The notes under the pieces: generated by a model | What the model was told of the DNA's origin: nothing | The model's database searches: none | What the model saw: the letters and a program-made list of their open reading frames with translations, nothing else | Assembly (NCBI RefSeq): GCF_000152985.1 | Contig: NZ_CH672395.1 | Span: 3,445,823-3,509,822 of the forward strand | DNA length: 64,000 bases | Direction of reading: 5' to 3' | From: Leeuwenhoekiella blandensis MED217 | GTDB taxonomy: Bacteria; Bacteroidota; Bacteroidia; Flavobacteriales; Flavobacteriaceae | Part shown: positions 62,994-64,000 of the stretch, piece after piece | How positions within the stretch are numbered: the stretch's first letter is position 1 | How the letters are laid out: each line of letters opens with the position of its first letter | Made by a program: the position numbers and the translations under genes

Positions 62994-64000
<1,007 letters not shown>

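Overview
The window comes from a marine-type flavobacterium (Bacteroidota, probably Flavobacteriaceae). The evidence is Bacteroidota promoter boxes of the TAnnTTTG type, generally weak Shine-Dalgarno sites, and families typical of this group: DUF6090, DUF6266, DUF5995, CarboxypepD_reg-like, YceI and Nudix/NrtR-type regulators. The exact species cannot be told from the sequence.

Layout. (1) 1-15.7 kb is ordinary chromosome: peptidase E, three GNAT-type acetyltransferases, M15 and M48 peptidases, phosphoglycerate mutase gpmI, a thioredoxin-like lipoprotein, an esterase, a nucleoside-hydrolase-like protein, a DUF305 protein, a sialidase-fold protein, an RluA-type pseudouridine synthase overlapping an S41 protease, and a DUF6266 protein. 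(2) 15.7-37.5 kb is an AT-rich accessory island of small single-gene units, nearly all on the + strand, separated by imperfect palindromes and loaded with insertion sequences: two IS1182-type, two IS3-type (A), two IS3-type (B, IS150-like) and one IS110. (3) 37.5-44 kb holds secreted or hypothetical proteins and two further IS1182-end relics. (4) 44-64 kb is chromosome again: an AraC regulator with YceI and SnoaL-like genes, two DUF6090 proteins, a UvrA2-like ABC protein, a TSUP transporter, a Nudix-type regulator divergent from a GH3 glucosidase, a Crp-type regulator divergent from a CAT-like acetyltransferase, D-lactate dehydrogenase, a tail-spike/adhesin-like surface protein, and the C-terminal part of katG.

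The main discovery is in region 2. Units begin with GTT-N7-A and end with C-N7'-AAC, where N7' is the reverse complement of the N7 of the same unit, not of its neighbour. Six units match 7/7 and three match 6/7. Between the AAC of one unit and the GTT of the next lies an inverted repeat of about 10-130 bp. This is the logic of integron cassettes and attC sites, but with a longer cassette-specific arm and an almost invariant A.C mismatch after it. No integrase gene is visible in the window, so it resembles a cassette array lacking an integrase. One cassette carries a C-protein-type restriction-modification locus that was later broken by replacement with an HNH nuclease; another carries an ASCH-domain gene in reverse orientation.

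IS1182 copies, and several relics of an IS1182-type right end, all sit at the same base of the unit junction (CCGT duplication, then the GTT of the next unit). The element therefore appears to target these junctions. The IS110 element also lies directly after a unit end. IS insertions interrupt at least three cassette genes and one IS1182 transposase, and another cassette gene carries an in-frame stop.
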